From Sinorhizobium sp. 6-70 (GTDB lineage: Bacteria > Pseudomonadota > Alphaproteobacteria > Rhizobiales > Rhizobiaceae): a stretch of DNA of 64,000 nucleotides. The stretch is taken from the NCBI RefSeq assembly GCF_030124375.1, contig NZ_JASKLS010000008.1:1-64000 (forward strand), given 5' to 3'. This document shows, one piece after another, positions 7,496-17,077 of the stretch. Both the position numbers and the translations under genes were made by a program. The notes under the pieces are model-generated. The model searched no databases and was not told the DNA's origin. It worked only from the letters and a program-made list of their open reading frames with translations. The stretch's first letter is position 1. Each line of letters begins with the position of its first letter.

Positions 7496-8889
7496 TTGAA
7501 AAACTGTCTGATGATCTGGCCGTCCCGCTCGATCTCGACTCGCCACAGGGATGCGTCCTCGGCCGTGACGCTCTCCAGCGTCTTCGACGTATCGATTTCC
7601 GTTCCATTGACCGACCGCACAATGTCCTTCGGCTCAAGGCCGATGCGGGCTGCGGGCGAGCCTCGGTTGATCTCGGTCACGACGACACCTCGTAACGATG
7701 TCGGCATACGCAACTCTTCGGCCAGCCGCGGGGAGAGATTTGCCACGACAGCACCGGCAAACGGATTGCGCCCCTCGATCAGACGCTCGTCGCGCGGCGA
7801 AGTCTCCGGTGCCTGCTCGAGCTTGAGGACGACGTCATGCGTCTTTCCGTTTTCGGAAATCGTCACACGCGCTTCATGACCAACCCCAACGGTCGTCAGA
7901 CGATAGCCGAGCGCGTCCGGATGCTCGACGGCAATGCCATTGACCGCGGTAACAACCTGCCCCGGCTTGATACCGGCGGCCGCGGCCGGGCCGTCGGCAG
8001 CGACGGCCGTCACCAGCGCGCCACGCGCCCGATCCAGACCGAGCGCCTCCGCCACCTCAGACGTGACCGGTTCAAAGGTGGCGCCGATGAACGGACGGAC
8101 GAACGAGCCGCCGCCGCCCTCCGCGGAGGCGACAAAGGCCTTGACCAGATTGGCGGGAATCGCGAAGCCAACGCCGTTGGAGCCGCCGCCTCTCGAAAAG
8201 ATCGCGGTATTGATGCCGATCAGTTGGCCCTTCATGTCGATCAGGCCACCGCCGGAATTGCCGGGATTGATCGCGGCGTCGGTCTGGATGAAAAAGCCGA
8301 AATCCCCGGAGGTAATCTGGTTGCGGGCGAGCGCCGATACGATGCCGCTCGTCACCGTTTGGCCGACGCCAAAGGGATTGCCCATCGCCAGCACCAGATC
8401 ACCCACCTCGACAGCGTCGGAATCGCCGATCGGAATGATCTCGAATGGCCCGTCCGACTGGATCTTCAGGACGGCAAGATCAACGCGGTCGTCCTTGAGC
8501 ATGATCTTGCAGGGGAGCTCGCGACCGTCAGCGAGCGCGACCTTGATGTCGTCTGCCCCCTCGATAACGTGGTTATTGGTAACGACGAGCCCGTTTCGAC
8601 CAACGATCACGCCGGATCCGAGCGACGATTGCTTTTCGCTTCTGTTCGGCATCCGCTGGCCGAAGAACTCCTCGAAGAACGGATCTCCGGAAAAAATCGA
8701 TCGCCGCTCGACGACCCGCTCGGCATAGACGTTTACCACGGCATTCGCCGTCTGCTTGACCAATGGCGCGAAGGAAAGCTGCATCTCGGCACGGGATTCG
8801 GGCACGGCCTTGGCGTCCTGCGCGACCGCAGGGACGGACATTGCAACGGCAAGGACAAGTGTCACCAGCGCTCGACGGCCAAAGATCAT
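7492..8889 (-). CDS. Periplasmic Do/DegP-like serine protease (HtrA family)
   Basis: A 465-aa HtrA protease. It has an N-terminal Sec signal (residues 1-23, VTLVLAVAMSVPAVAQ), a trypsin-like domain with catalytic His107 (VVTNNHVIEG), Asp137 (DRVDLAVL) and Ser212 (INPGNSGGG), and two PDZ domains (about 275-365 and 385-465). It should degrade or refold damaged proteins in the periplasm. It has a standard length with all catalytic residues. Its stop overlaps the rarA start by four bases, an arrangement that couples the two genes. Confidence 0.93.
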   Translation of the reverse strand: MIFGRRALVTLVLAVAMSVPAVAQDAKAVPESRAEMQLSFAPLVKQTANAVVNVYAERVVERRSIFSGDPFFEEFFGQRMPNRSEKQSSLGSGVIVGRNGLVVTNNHVIEGADDIKVALADGRELPCKIMLKDDRVDLAVLKIQSDGPFEIIPIGDSDAVEVGDLVLAMGNPFGVGQTVTSGIVSALARNQITSGDFGFFIQTDAAINPGNSGGGLIDMKGQLIGINTAIFSRGGGSNGVGFAIPANLVKAFVASAEGGGGSFVRPFIGATFEPVTSEVAEALGLDRARGALVTAVAADGPAAAAGIKPGQVVTAVNGIAVEHPDALGYRLTTVGVGHEARVTISENGKTHDVVLKLEQAPETSPRDERLIEGRNPFAGAVVANLSPRLAEELRMPTSLRGVVVTEINRGSPAARIGLEPKDIVRSVNGTEIDTSKTLESVTAEDASLWRVEIERDGQIIRQFFK

Positions 8890-9073
8890 GTATCATTTCT
8901 CCCTTTCGTTGCCGCTACGATCAGATAGGATTTCGCAAGAAAAAAGGCAAACGGCTGAACAGACTAACGCTCACGGACGACACACGAAAACGTGGTTTCC
9001 CGCACCTTTTCCAGTGATTGAAACTTTGCTCATCTGAATGCTCATAAACGCCGATCCTTACCGAGGAAGTTCC

Positions 9074-10015
9074 ATGGCCGCCTACCGCCCGCCGCATATC
9101 GCAGAGTCCGAGATCACGCCCGAACGCCTCTTCCTCAATCGAAGAACATTTCTGGCGACGGCTGTCGGGGGCCTGGTTTTGGGTGGGGCGACGGCCGCTG
9201 CTGCGGCCGCCCTCAAGGCATCGCCGAGCCCTTATAAGCTTGATGATGCCATGACGTCCGAGGAAGACGCGACGAGCTACAACAACTTCTACGAATTCGG
9301 CACAGGCAAGGGCGATCCCTCCGCCAATTCGGCAAGCTTCAAGCCTTCGCCCTGGACGGTAAAGGTCGACGGCCTGGTCGGCAAACCGAAGGAATTCGGG
9401 CTTGAGGAACTTCTGGCCTTCCCGCTTGAAGAGCGGATCTATCGCATGCGCTGTGTCGAAGCCTGGTCCATGGTCATCCCGTGGATCGGCTTTCCGCTGG
9501 CCGCCCTTCTCGACAAGGTCGAACCGCTTGGCAGCGCCAAATATGTCGCCTTCGAGACCGTCGTCCGGCCCGAAGAAATGCCCGGCCAGACCGGCTATTT
9601 CCAGCCGCTGGAATGGCCCTATCGCGAAGGCCTGAGGCTCGACGAGGCGCGGCACCCACTGGCGATCCTTTCGGTCGGCCTCTACGGCAAGACGCTTCCG
9701 AACCAGAACGGCGCGCCGATCCGGTTGGTGGTGCCCTGGAAATACGGCTTCAAGGGAATCAAATCGATCGTGCGAATCTCGCTGACCGAGACGCCTCCGC
9801 CTTGCACCTGGAACCTCGCTGCTTCGAACGAATACGGCTTCTATGCCAATGTGAACCCGGCCGTCGATCACCCGCGCTGGAGCCAGGCGACTGAGACCCG
9901 CATTGGCGAAGGCGGCTTCTTCGGCGCCAACCGACGCGATACGCTGCCCTTCAACGGTTATGGAGACGAGGTCGCCAGCCTCTACGCCGGTATGGATCTG
10001 AAGGCGAACTTCTGA
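9074..10015 (+). CDS. msrP: Protein-methionine-sulfoxide reductase catalytic subunit MsrP (molybdoenzyme)
   Basis: A 313-aa protein with a twin-arginine signal (NRRTFLATAVGGLVLGG, residues 22-38). The molybdopterin-binding domain of the YedY/MsrP family has the Mo-ligand cysteine in IYRMRCVEAWSMVIPW (Cys127). C-terminal motifs include GAPIRLVVPWKYGFKGIKSIV. It repairs oxidised methionines in periplasmic proteins, taking electrons from MsrQ through the quinone pool. ATG 9074 has GAGGAAG just upstream and removes 12 residues that precede it in the longest frame. msrQ begins 2 bases after its stop. Confidence 0.95.
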   Translation: MAAYRPPHIAESEITPERLFLNRRTFLATAVGGLVLGGATAAAAAALKASPSPYKLDDAMTSEEDATSYNNFYEFGTGKGDPSANSASFKPSPWTVKVDGLVGKPKEFGLEELLAFPLEERIYRMRCVEAWSMVIPWIGFPLAALLDKVEPLGSAKYVAFETVVRPEEMPGQTGYFQPLEWPYREGLRLDEARHPLAILSVGLYGKTLPNQNGAPIRLVVPWKYGFKGIKSIVRISLTETPPPCTWNLAASNEYGFYANVNPAVDHPRWSQATETRIGEGGFFGANRRDTLPFNGYGDEVASLYAGMDLKANF

Positions 10016-10017
10016 CG

Positions 10018-10674
10018 ATGGCTGCCCTCCCCACTTTGCCGAAACGCTTCCATGGCCCTTCTGTCTGGGTGCTCTATGCGCTCGGCTTCTGCCCGGCAAT
10101 ATCGGCTTTCTACCTTGGCGCAACCGGACAACTGCCCGGTAACGCCGTCAAGGAGTTTGAGCACTTTCTTGGCCTTTGGGCGCTTCGCTTCCTCGTCGCG
10201 ACGCTGACGATCACGCCGATCCGCGACCTCTTCGCGATAAACTGGTTGAGATACCGCCGCGCCCTCGGCCTGCTCGCCTTCTACTACGTGCTGATGCACT
10301 TCCTGGCCTATATGGTGCTGGACCAGACGCTGCGCATCCAGCCGATCATCGCCGATATCGCCCGCCGGCCGTTCATAACCATCGGCATGGCCGCGCTCGT
10401 AATGCTGGTTCCCCTCGCGATCACGTCGAACAATTGGTCGATCCGCCGGCTCGGGCAGCGATGGAACAGCCTCCATCGGCTGGTCTATGTGATCGCGGCC
10501 GCCGGTGCTCTCCATTTCGCCATGGCGGTGAAGGTCGTGGGGCCGGAGCAAATGCTTTACATCGGCCTCGTCGCCCTGCTGCTCGCCTGGCGAACCATCC
10601 GAACACGCTTCCTTCGCTGGAGGCGCCAGCAAGTAGTTTCAGGACGTCCCGCAACAGAAAAAGCGGCCGGGTGA
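10018..10674 (+). CDS. msrQ: Heme-binding membrane subunit MsrQ of the MsrPQ system
   Basis: A 218-aa membrane protein of the ferric-reductase-like (YedZ) family with about six transmembrane helices. Histidines suited to heme b binding lie in YYVLMHFLAYMV, SLHRLVYVIAAAGALHFAMAVK. The family motif is LGLWALRFLVATLTITPIRDL. It passes electrons from quinol to periplasmic MsrP. It is directly downstream of msrP. Its stop codon lies inside the hairpin at 10662-10690. Confidence 0.94.
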   Translation: MAALPTLPKRFHGPSVWVLYALGFCPAISAFYLGATGQLPGNAVKEFEHFLGLWALRFLVATLTITPIRDLFAINWLRYRRALGLLAFYYVLMHFLAYMVLDQTLRIQPIIADIARRPFITIGMAALVMLVPLAITSNNWSIRRLGQRWNSLHRLVYVIAAAGALHFAMAVKVVGPEQMLYIGLVALLLAWRTIRTRFLRWRRQQVVSGRPATEKAAG

Positions 10675-10690
10675 CGATTACCCGGCCGCT
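10657..10690 (-). terminator. Terminator shared by msrQ and the rplQ end of the ribosomal operon
   Basis: Perfect 11-bp stem AGCGGCCGGGT/ACCCGGCCGCT (10662-10672, 10680-10690) with a 7-base loop. On the minus strand it is followed by a T5 run, so it ends the rplQ transcript. On the plus strand it overlaps the msrQ stop codon. Confidence 0.88.
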
Positions 10691-10718
10691 CTAATTTCTT
10701 GATCGCTTGGATTGCCGA

Positions 10719-11144
10719 TCAGGCTGCTTCAGCTGCTTCAGCTTCGGCTGCAACACGAGCGCGGTCCTTCGCGCCCTTGGCATCGACATCGCGGTCAACG
10801 AACTCGATGACGGCGAGAGCGGCGTTGTCGCCGTGGCGGAAGCCTGCCTTCATGATGCGCAGGTAGCCGCCGTTACGGGTGGCATAACGCGACGCGATCG
10901 TGTCGAACAGCTTCGATACAACGGCAACGTCGCGGATCTGCGAGATCGCCTGACGGCGGGCATGCAGGTCGCCGCGCTTGCCGAGCGTGACAAGCTTTTC
11001 GACGATCGGACGGATTTCCTTCGCCTTCGGCAGGGTCGTCACGATCTGCTCGTGTTCGATCAGCGAAGCTGCCATGTTGGCAAACATTGCCTTGCGGTGG
11101 CTGGCGGTTCTATTCAGCTTGCGGCCGGCTTTACCGTGGCGCAT
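10719..11144 (-). CDS. rplQ: 50S ribosomal protein L17
   Basis: A 141-aa L17 starting MRHGKAGRKLNRTASHRKAMFANMA, with the conserved LIEHEQIVTTLPKAKEIRP segment. The alanine/glutamate-rich tail after residue 120 is an extension commonly seen in alphaproteobacteria. It assembles in the 50S subunit near the tunnel exit. Last gene of the alpha operon (rpsM-rpsK-rpoA-rplQ), followed by a strong terminator. Confidence 0.97.
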   Translation of the reverse strand: MRHGKAGRKLNRTASHRKAMFANMAASLIEHEQIVTTLPKAKEIRPIVEKLVTLGKRGDLHARRQAISQIRDVAVVSKLFDTIASRYATRNGGYLRIMKAGFRHGDNAALAVIEFVDRDVDAKGAKDRARVAAEAEAAEAA

Positions 11145-11190
11145 GGCTATTCTCCTTCACTTGCAGGCATCCGCCCGCAGTCTAAAACGG

Positions 11191-12201
11191 TTAGTATTGG
11201 TCTTCGTAACGCTTGGCGAGATCTTCGATGTTCTCAGGCGGCCAGGACGGCACTTCCATGCCGAGGTGCAGGCCCATGGAAGCGAGAACTTCCTTGATTT
11301 CGTTGAGCGACTTGCGACCAAAATTCGGCGTGCGGAGCATTTCTGCTTCGGTCTTCTGAATGAGGTCGCCGATATAGACGATGTTGTCGTTCTTCAGGCA
11401 GTTGGCCGAACGGACCGAAAGCTCCAGTTCGTCGACCTTCTTGAGAAGCGCCGGGTTGAAGGCGAGTTCGGTGACTGCCTCTTCCTCTGCTTCCTTCTGC
11501 GGCTCGTCGAAGTTGACGAAGACCGACAGTTGGTCCTGAAGGATGCGGGCCGCAAAGGCGATCGCATCTTCACCGGTGACAGAGCCATCCGTTTCGATGG
11601 ACATCGTCAGCTTGTCATAGTCGAGAACCTGGCCTTCACGGGTGTTTTCCACCTTGTAGGAGACCTTCTTGACCGGCGAGTACAGGCTGTCGACCGGGAT
11701 GAGGCCAATCGGGGCATCTTCCGAGCGGTTGCGGTCAGCCGGCACGTAGCCCTTGCCGTTGTTGACGGTGAACTCCATGCGGATCTCGGCGCCCTCGTCG
11801 AGCGTGCAGATCACATGGTTCGGGTTGAGGATTTCGATGTCGCCAACCGTCTGGATGTCACCGGCCGTTACAACGCCCGGGCCCTGCTTGCGCACGACCA
11901 TGCGCTTTGCGTCGTCGCCATCCATCTTGATGGCGATTTCCTTGATGTTGAGCACGATGTCCGTCACGTCTTCCCGGACGCCCGGGATAGAGGAGAACTC
12001 GTGCAGCACGCCGTCGATCTGCACTGCGGTGACGGCAGCACCGCGCAGCGACGACAAGAGCACGCGGCGAAGCGCGTTGCCGAGCGTCAGACCAAAGCCG
12101 CGTTCAAGCGGTTCCGCGACCAGCGTTGCCCTGGTGCGGCCGGAGGAGGCGAACTCCACCTTGTTCGGCTTGATCAATTCCTGCCAATTTTTCTGGATCA
12201 T
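11191..12201 (-). CDS. rpoA: DNA-directed RNA polymerase subunit alpha
   Basis: A 336-aa alpha subunit. The N-terminal domain used for dimerisation and assembly (LEPLERGFGLTLGNALRRVLLSSL) is followed by the C-terminal domain that contacts UP elements and activators (ELSVRSANCLKNDNIVYIGDL, NFGRKSLNEIKEVL). I chose the ATG that gives MIQKNWQELIKPNKVEF, the usual alphaproteobacterial start; the longer frame to 12243 only adds an unconserved leader. It lies between rpsK and rplQ, the standard alpha-operon order. Confidence 0.97.
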   Translation of the reverse strand: MIQKNWQELIKPNKVEFASSGRTRATLVAEPLERGFGLTLGNALRRVLLSSLRGAAVTAVQIDGVLHEFSSIPGVREDVTDIVLNIKEIAIKMDGDDAKRMVVRKQGPGVVTAGDIQTVGDIEILNPNHVICTLDEGAEIRMEFTVNNGKGYVPADRNRSEDAPIGLIPVDSLYSPVKKVSYKVENTREGQVLDYDKLTMSIETDGSVTGEDAIAFAARILQDQLSVFVNFDEPQKEAEEEAVTELAFNPALLKKVDELELSVRSANCLKNDNIVYIGDLIQKTEAEMLRTPNFGRKSLNEIKEVLASMGLHLGMEVPSWPPENIEDLAKRYEDQY

Positions 12202-12304
12202 GTTTTCTGCCTTCCGTTCGTTGCCACCATCCAATCGTGACAACCGAGCCCCGAAGACCGGGAGAGCGCCTGGACGCTCTCACCGGGATGTTGAATGCAT
12301 ATGA

Positions 12305-12694
12305 TCAGACGCGGCGCTTCTTGCGCGGGCGGCAGCCGTTGTGCGGGATCGGGGTCACATCGCGGATCGAGGTGATCATGAAGCCCGCAGCCTGCAGCGC
12401 GCGAAGTGCCGATTCACGACCCGAACCCGGACCGCAAACTTCCACTTCCAGCGACTTCATGCCGTGTTCCTGGGCCTTCTTGGCGCAGTCTTCAGCGGCA
12501 ATCTGAGCGGCAAACGGGGTCGACTTACGCGAACCCTTGAAACCCTTCGCACCGGCGGACGACCAGGCGATTGCATTGCCCTGCGCGTCGGTGATGGTGA
12601 TCATCGTGTTGTTGAACGACGAATTGACGTGTGCGACGCCAGACGTGATGTTCTTGCGCTCGCGGCGGCGAACGCGGGTGGCTTCCTTGGCCAT
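12305..12694 (-). CDS. rpsK: 30S ribosomal protein S11
   Basis: A 129-aa S11 with [42 protein letters not shown] and the C-terminal [18 protein letters not shown]. It sits on the 30S platform next to the mRNA path. It follows rpsM after a 228-bp spacer, unusually wide for this operon. Reading that spacer gives no convincing gene. Confidence 0.97.
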
Positions 12695-12922
12695 TGGATC
12701 CCTTTCTTAGATCTCTGCACCGCCGTAATTCCAGCGGCTCCACCGGGAAAAGGATTGTTCGTCCCCTGCCCTGCATCTTCACTTCTTGCCGAGCCAGCAC
12801 GCCGGCCCGACGGAGATTCGCGATACCGATCCCGGTATGCGACGGTCAGGCGAAGCGCCTTCCCAAACTGCAAAAGGAGGCCGGCGCACGACGCCAGCCT
12901 CCCGCCTTCCCTTTTCGGGAAA

Positions 12923-13291
12923 TTACTTCTTCTTGCCGGCGATCGCCTTTGCCGGACCCTTGCGGGTGCGGGCGTTGGTGTGCGTGCGCTGACCGCGCAC
13001 CGGCAGACCGCGACGATGGCGAAGGCCACGGTAGCAGCCGAGGTCCATCAGGCGCTTGATGTTCATCGCAGTCTCGCGACGCAGGTCACCCTCGACCTGG
13101 TAATCGCGGTCGATCGTTTCACGGATCTGAAGAACTTCAGCGTCCGTCAGCTGGTGTACGCGACGATCAGACGGGATGCCGACCTTTTCGATGATTTCCT
13201 GCGCGAATTTCGGGCCGATCCCGTGAATGTAGGTCAGCGCGATGACGACGCGCTTTGCCGTCGGGATGTTGACGCCAGCGATACGTGCCAC
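12923..13291 (-). CDS. rpsM: 30S ribosomal protein S13 (GTG start)
   Basis: A 122-aa S13 starting MARIAGVNIPTAKRVVIALTYIHGIG and ending RGQRTHTNARTRKGPAKAIAGKKK. The first codon is GTG at 13291, with AAGGAG 7 bases upstream. The ATG-initiated longer frame from 13327 adds 12 residues not found in S13. It lies in the 30S head and contacts the P-site tRNA and the B1 bridges. It is the first gene of the alpha operon, with 233 bp to adk that may hold a promoter. Confidence 0.96.
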   Translation of the reverse strand: MARIAGVNIPTAKRVVIALTYIHGIGPKFAQEIIEKVGIPSDRRVHQLTDAEVLQIRETIDRDYQVEGDLRRETAMNIKRLMDLGCYRGLRHRRGLPVRGQRTHTNARTRKGPAKAIAGKKK

Positions 13292-13524
13292 GTCTATTCT
13301 CCTTGCGTTCCAGTTGCCATCCGGCAATAGGTGCTTCGTTACGCGACCTCGAAGAGCCGCACGTTAATTGAGGTTCGAGACACGTCAAAAACGACCGTAC
13401 CCGGACTTCATTGCTTTGAAGACCGCGCCGATCGCTTCTCATGTCGCGAGTTGACGCTGTCTTTGGAGGAATCGGCCGGAAAAGTCAACTCCCCCGGCGG
13501 TTCCATTTTGGCAAAGACGAATGT

Positions 13525-14103
13525 CTAGGCCAGAATCTTCTCGATTTCGGCGGTTACGGTGTCCACGTCCGCCATGCCGTCCACAGTCTTCAATTGACCG
13601 GTACCGGCATAGTATTCCGACAATGGCGCCGTCTTCTCGCGATATTCCGTCAAGCGACGCTTGAAGGCTTCCGGATTGTCGTCGGAGCGAACGGTGCCGC
13701 CGGCGGCGACGGTTTCCGCTACGCGATTCTCCATCCGCCGGACAAGAGCTGCCTCGTCGACTTTCAGCTCGATGACGGCATCGAGCTTCAAGCCCTTGCT
13801 TTCGAGCATCCGGTCAAGCGCTTTGGCTTGCGGCACGGTGCGCGGATAGCCGTCGAGGATAAAACCCTTGGCGCAGTCCGGCGCATCGATACGGTCAGAG
13901 ACGATTTCATTGACGATCTCGTCGGACACGAGCTGGCCGGCATCCATGACGGCCTTCGCCCGCTTGCCCACTTCGGTCGCCTGAGCCACGGCCGCCCGCA
14001 GCATGTCACCTGTGGAAAGCTGCGGAATGCCGTATCTCTCCGTCAGAAGCTTGGCCTGTGTACCCTTGCCAGCGCCCGGCGGTCCCAAAAAAATCAATCT
14101 CAT
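13525..14103 (-). CDS. adk: Adenylate kinase
   Basis: A 192-aa adenylate kinase of the short type. It has the P-loop IFLGPPGAGKGTQAK, LSTGDMLRAAVAQ, and the nucleotide-site motif GFILDGYPRTVPQA. It has no zinc LID insertion, only a short lid around GGTVRSDDNPEAFKRRL. It interconverts AMP, ADP and ATP. Its ATG overlaps the secY stop (ATGA), as is common for secY-adk pairs. Confidence 0.96.
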   Translation of the reverse strand: MRLIFLGPPGAGKGTQAKLLTERYGIPQLSTGDMLRAAVAQATEVGKRAKAVMDAGQLVSDEIVNEIVSDRIDAPDCAKGFILDGYPRTVPQAKALDRMLESKGLKLDAVIELKVDEAALVRRMENRVAETVAAGGTVRSDDNPEAFKRRLTEYREKTAPLSEYYAGTGQLKTVDGMADVDTVTAEIEKILA

Positions 14104-15440
14104 CGTCCCCTCTTTCCTCCGCGCAGCTTCGACTTCTTGATCAGCCCCTCATATTGCTGAGCAATGAGGTGACCCTGGATCTGTGCTACCGTATCAAGGG
14201 TCACGCTGACAACAATCAAAAGCGACGTACCACCAAGGTAGAACGGCACGCCGGTCTGCGAGATTAGGATTTCAGGCAGGATGCACACGAAGATCAGGTA
14301 GATGGCGCCGATCACCGTGATGCGCGTCAGCACGAAGTCGATGTATTCGGCGGTCCGTTCGCCCGGGCGAATGCCCGGAATAAAGCCGCCGTGCTTCTTC
14401 AGATTGTCCGCAGTGTCCTTCGGATTGAACACGATCGCGGTGTAGAAGAAGGCGAAGAAGGCGATCATGCCGCCGTAGAACAGCATGTAGAGCGGCTGGC
14501 CATGACCGAGCGCGCTGACGATTGCCGTCGCCCAGCCGGGCAGTGTCGCCGTGTTGGCGAAGCCAGCCAGCGTCGCCGGCAACAGCAGCAGCGAAGACGC
14601 GAAGATCGCCGGAATGACGCCAGAGGTGTTGAGCTTCAGCGGCAGGTGTGACGTATCGCCCTGGAACATCCGGTTGCCCACCTGGCGCTTCGGGTACTGG
14701 ATCAGCAGCCGGCGCTGAGCACGCTCGACGAAGACGATCAGCGCAATCACCGCCACGACCATGACGATGATGGCGAGAATGAGCGGCGTCGAAAGCGCCC
14801 CAGTTCGGCCGAGTTCGAGCGTTCCGGCGAGTGCCGTCGGCAGATGCGCGACGATGCCGGCGAAAATGATCAGCGAAATGCCGTTGCCGATGCCGCGCGA
14901 CGTGATCTGCTCGCCGAGCCACATCAGGAACATCGTACCGCCGAGCAACGAGATCACGGTGGAAATGCGGAAGAACCAGCCCGGATCGATGACCAGGCCG
15001 TTGCCGCTCTCCAGCCCAATGGAAATGCCGTAGGCCTGCATCGCGCCAAGGAGCACCGTGCCATAGCGGGTGTACTGGTTGATGATCTTGCGGCCCTGCT
15101 CGCCTTCCTTCTTCAACTGCTCGAGCGCCGGCACGACCGAAGTCATGAGCTGCACGATGATCGAAGCGGAAATGTAGGGCATGATGCCGAGCGCGAAGAT
15201 CGCCATGCGCTCGACCGCGCCGCCAGAGAACATGTTGAAGAGGCCAAGGATACCGCCGCTCTGGCCCTGGAAGGCCTGAGCGAACGCATCCGGGTTGAGG
15301 CCGGGCAGCGGGATATAGGTGCCAAGGCGATAAACCAGAAGCGCGCCAAGGGTGAACCAAAGACGCTTTTTCAGATCCTCCGCCTTTGCGAAAGTTGAAA
15401 AATTCAGGTTCGAGGCAAGCTGTTCCGCTGCAGAAGCCAT
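14100..15440 (-). CDS. secY: Protein translocase channel subunit SecY
   Basis: A 446-aa polytopic membrane protein with about ten helices. It begins LKKRLWFTLGALLVYRLGTYIPLPGLN and carries the conserved GIMPYISASIIVQLMT plug-region motif and the cytosolic loop KKHGGFIPGIRPGERTAEYID. It forms the inner-membrane SecYEG pore. secE lies elsewhere in the window (42840-43040). It follows rplO after a 234-bp spacer with a hairpin, and overlaps adk. Confidence 0.97.
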   Translation of the reverse strand: MASAAEQLASNLNFSTFAKAEDLKKRLWFTLGALLVYRLGTYIPLPGLNPDAFAQAFQGQSGGILGLFNMFSGGAVERMAIFALGIMPYISASIIVQLMTSVVPALEQLKKEGEQGRKIINQYTRYGTVLLGAMQAYGISIGLESGNGLVIDPGWFFRISTVISLLGGTMFLMWLGEQITSRGIGNGISLIIFAGIVAHLPTALAGTLELGRTGALSTPLILAIIVMVVAVIALIVFVERAQRRLLIQYPKRQVGNRMFQGDTSHLPLKLNTSGVIPAIFASSLLLLPATLAGFANTATLPGWATAIVSALGHGQPLYMLFYGGMIAFFAFFYTAIVFNPKDTADNLKKHGGFIPGIRPGERTAEYIDFVLTRITVIGAIYLIFVCILPEILISQTGVPFYLGGTSLLIVVSVTLDTVAQIQGHLIAQQYEGLIKKSKLRGGKRGR

Positions 15441-15630
15441 GCGATTCTCCGCGTACCAAATTTCGGAATCAGCGGGAAAACCCGGTCAGTTCCGGAAAGA
15501 GAAAGTCTTCGTTCTTGAAAACCGGACGCGAGGCGATTGTCGCTGCAATCGGATGCCTCACCGTGGTTTCCGTTATGTCCGATACAGCGAGCGATTCGCC
15601 GCCTCGAACGTGAGGCTCACATATGGGAGC

Positions 15631-15663
15631 AAAACCGCCCGGAGTGAAGCACCCCGGGCGGTT
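15631..15663 (-). terminator. Hairpin between rplO and secY
   Basis: A 10-bp stem AACCGCCCGG/CCGGGCGGTT (15633-15642, 15654-15663) with an 11-base loop. On the minus strand it ends in T4. It lies 12 bases after the rplO stop inside the spc operon, so it is more likely an attenuator or RNA-processing point than a full stop. Confidence 0.55.
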
Positions 15664-15674
15664 CATCAGTCACA

Positions 15675-16145
15675 TTATTCTGCGGCTGCTGCAAGCAGCT
15701 TGATCGAACCGCCGGCCTTTTCGATCTTCTCGATCGCCGACTTGGACGCGCCGGCAACTTCGAGCGAGACCTTGGCCTTCAGTTCGCCGTCAGAGAGAAC
15801 GCGAACACCGTCCTTCTCGCGGCGGATAACGCCGGCAGCCTTGAGCGCAGCAGCATCGACGGTCTTCGAAGCGTCGAGCTTCTTGGCGTCGACGGCAGCC
15901 TGGATGCGGCCGAGCGACACGACAACGAACTCCCAAGCGAAGATGTTGTTGAAGCCGCGCTTCGGCAGCCGACGGTAGATAGGCATCTGACCGCCTTCGA
16001 AGCCGTTGATGGCAACGCCCGAACGAGCCTTCTGACCCTTCACACCGCGGCCGGCGGTCTTGCCGGAGCCGGAACCGATACCACGGCCAAGACGCTTGCG
16101 GTTCTTGGTCGAGCCTTCGTTGTCCTTGATTTCATTCAGTTTCAT
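15675..16145 (-). CDS. rplO: 50S ribosomal protein L15
   Basis: A 156-aa L15. The glycine/lysine-rich N-terminus (MKLNEIKDNEGSTKNRKRLG, GSGSGKTAGRGVKGQKARSG) is followed by the globular domain with GGQMPIYRRLPKRGF. It enters 50S assembly late. It is followed by the hairpin at 15631-15663 before secY. Confidence 0.97.
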   Translation of the reverse strand: MKLNEIKDNEGSTKNRKRLGRGIGSGSGKTAGRGVKGQKARSGVAINGFEGGQMPIYRRLPKRGFNNIFAWEFVVVSLGRIQAAVDAKKLDASKTVDAAALKAAGVIRREKDGVRVLSDGELKAKVSLEVAGASKSAIEKIEKAGGSIKLLAAAAE

Positions 16146-16158
16146 TTCTGGATCCCCC

Positions 16159-16362
16159 TCACTTCTCGTCGACGACGCGAACGAGGTGCTGGACGGCCCG
16201 GATCATGCCGCGAACGGCCGGAGTGTCTTCCAGCGTGCGAACCCGGTGCATCTTGTTGAGGCCCAGGCCGATGAGCGTCTGACGCTGTACGGCCGGACGG
16301 CGAATGGGGCTACCGATCTGCTCGACGGTAACCGTCTTCTTGGCAACTTCTTTCTTAGCCAT
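16159..16362 (-). CDS. rpmD: 50S ribosomal protein L30
   Basis: A 67-aa L30 with TVEQIGSPIRRPAVQRQTLIGLGLNKM and the C-terminal RGMIRAVQHLVRVVDE, matching the usual bacterial length. It lies 12 bases after rpsE and 13 before rplO in the spc operon. Confidence 0.96.
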   Translation of the reverse strand: MAKKEVAKKTVTVEQIGSPIRRPAVQRQTLIGLGLNKMHRVRTLEDTPAVRGMIRAVQHLVRVVDEK

Positions 16363-16374
16363 CAGTCAGCTCCC

Positions 16375-16944
16375 TTATTCTTCGGAAGCAACGCCGGCGG
16401 AAACGCGGCGGGCCTGGAGCGTGGCGTACTTCATGCCGCGCTGTGCCGCGATGTCCTTCGGGTGCATCTGGTTCTTGAGCGCGTCGAACGTCGCGCGAAC
16501 CATGTTGTAAGGGTTCGACGAACCGGTCGACTTGGCGACGACGTCGTGAACACCGAGCGTTTCAAAGACGGCGCGCATCGGACCGCCAGCGATGATACCG
16601 GTACCGGCCTTGGCCGAACGCAGCAGCACCTTGCCGGCGCCGTGACGGCCATGGACGTCGTGATGCAATGTGCGGCCACCACGCAGCGGGACGAAGATCA
16701 GGTCGCGCTTGGCGGCTTCCGTTGCCTTGCGGATAGCTTCCGGCACTTCGCGCGCCTTGCCATGACCGAAGCCAACGCGGCCCTTCTGGTCGCCGACGAC
16801 GACGAGAGCTGCGAAACCGAAACGACGACCGCCCTTCACCACCTTGGCGACGCGGTTGATTGCGACGAGCTTATCGACAAATTCGCTGTCGCGCTCTTCG
16901 CGGCTCTGGCGATCTTCGCGAGAGCCTCTTCTTTCTTGTGCCAT
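16375..16944 (-). CDS. rpsE: 30S ribosomal protein S5
   Basis: A 189-aa S5. A charged N-terminal extension (RRGSREDRQSREERDSEF) precedes the double-stranded-RNA-binding domain (LVAINRVAKVVKGGRRFGFAALVVVGD). Then come GKVLLRSAKAGTGIIAGGP and VVAKSTGSSNPYNMVRATF. It affects decoding accuracy. A 133-bp spacer with a weak hairpin separates it from rplR. Confidence 0.97.
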   Translation of the reverse strand: MAQERRGSREDRQSREERDSEFVDKLVAINRVAKVVKGGRRFGFAALVVVGDQKGRVGFGHGKAREVPEAIRKATEAAKRDLIFVPLRGGRTLHHDVHGRHGAGKVLLRSAKAGTGIIAGGPMRAVFETLGVHDVVAKSTGSSNPYNMVRATFDALKNQMHPKDIAAQRGMKYATLQARRVSAGVASEE

Positions 16945-17077
16945 TGTCCTTTTCCTTTTTCTTTTCCGGGTGCAATCGGCAGATTGACGAAGGCCGCTTC
17001 ACTTCCTTCGAAATCGAAGCGGCCGGGGTATTACGAAGCCGGATGCCGCCCGAGCGTTGCTGCCCGGGCGGTGAACC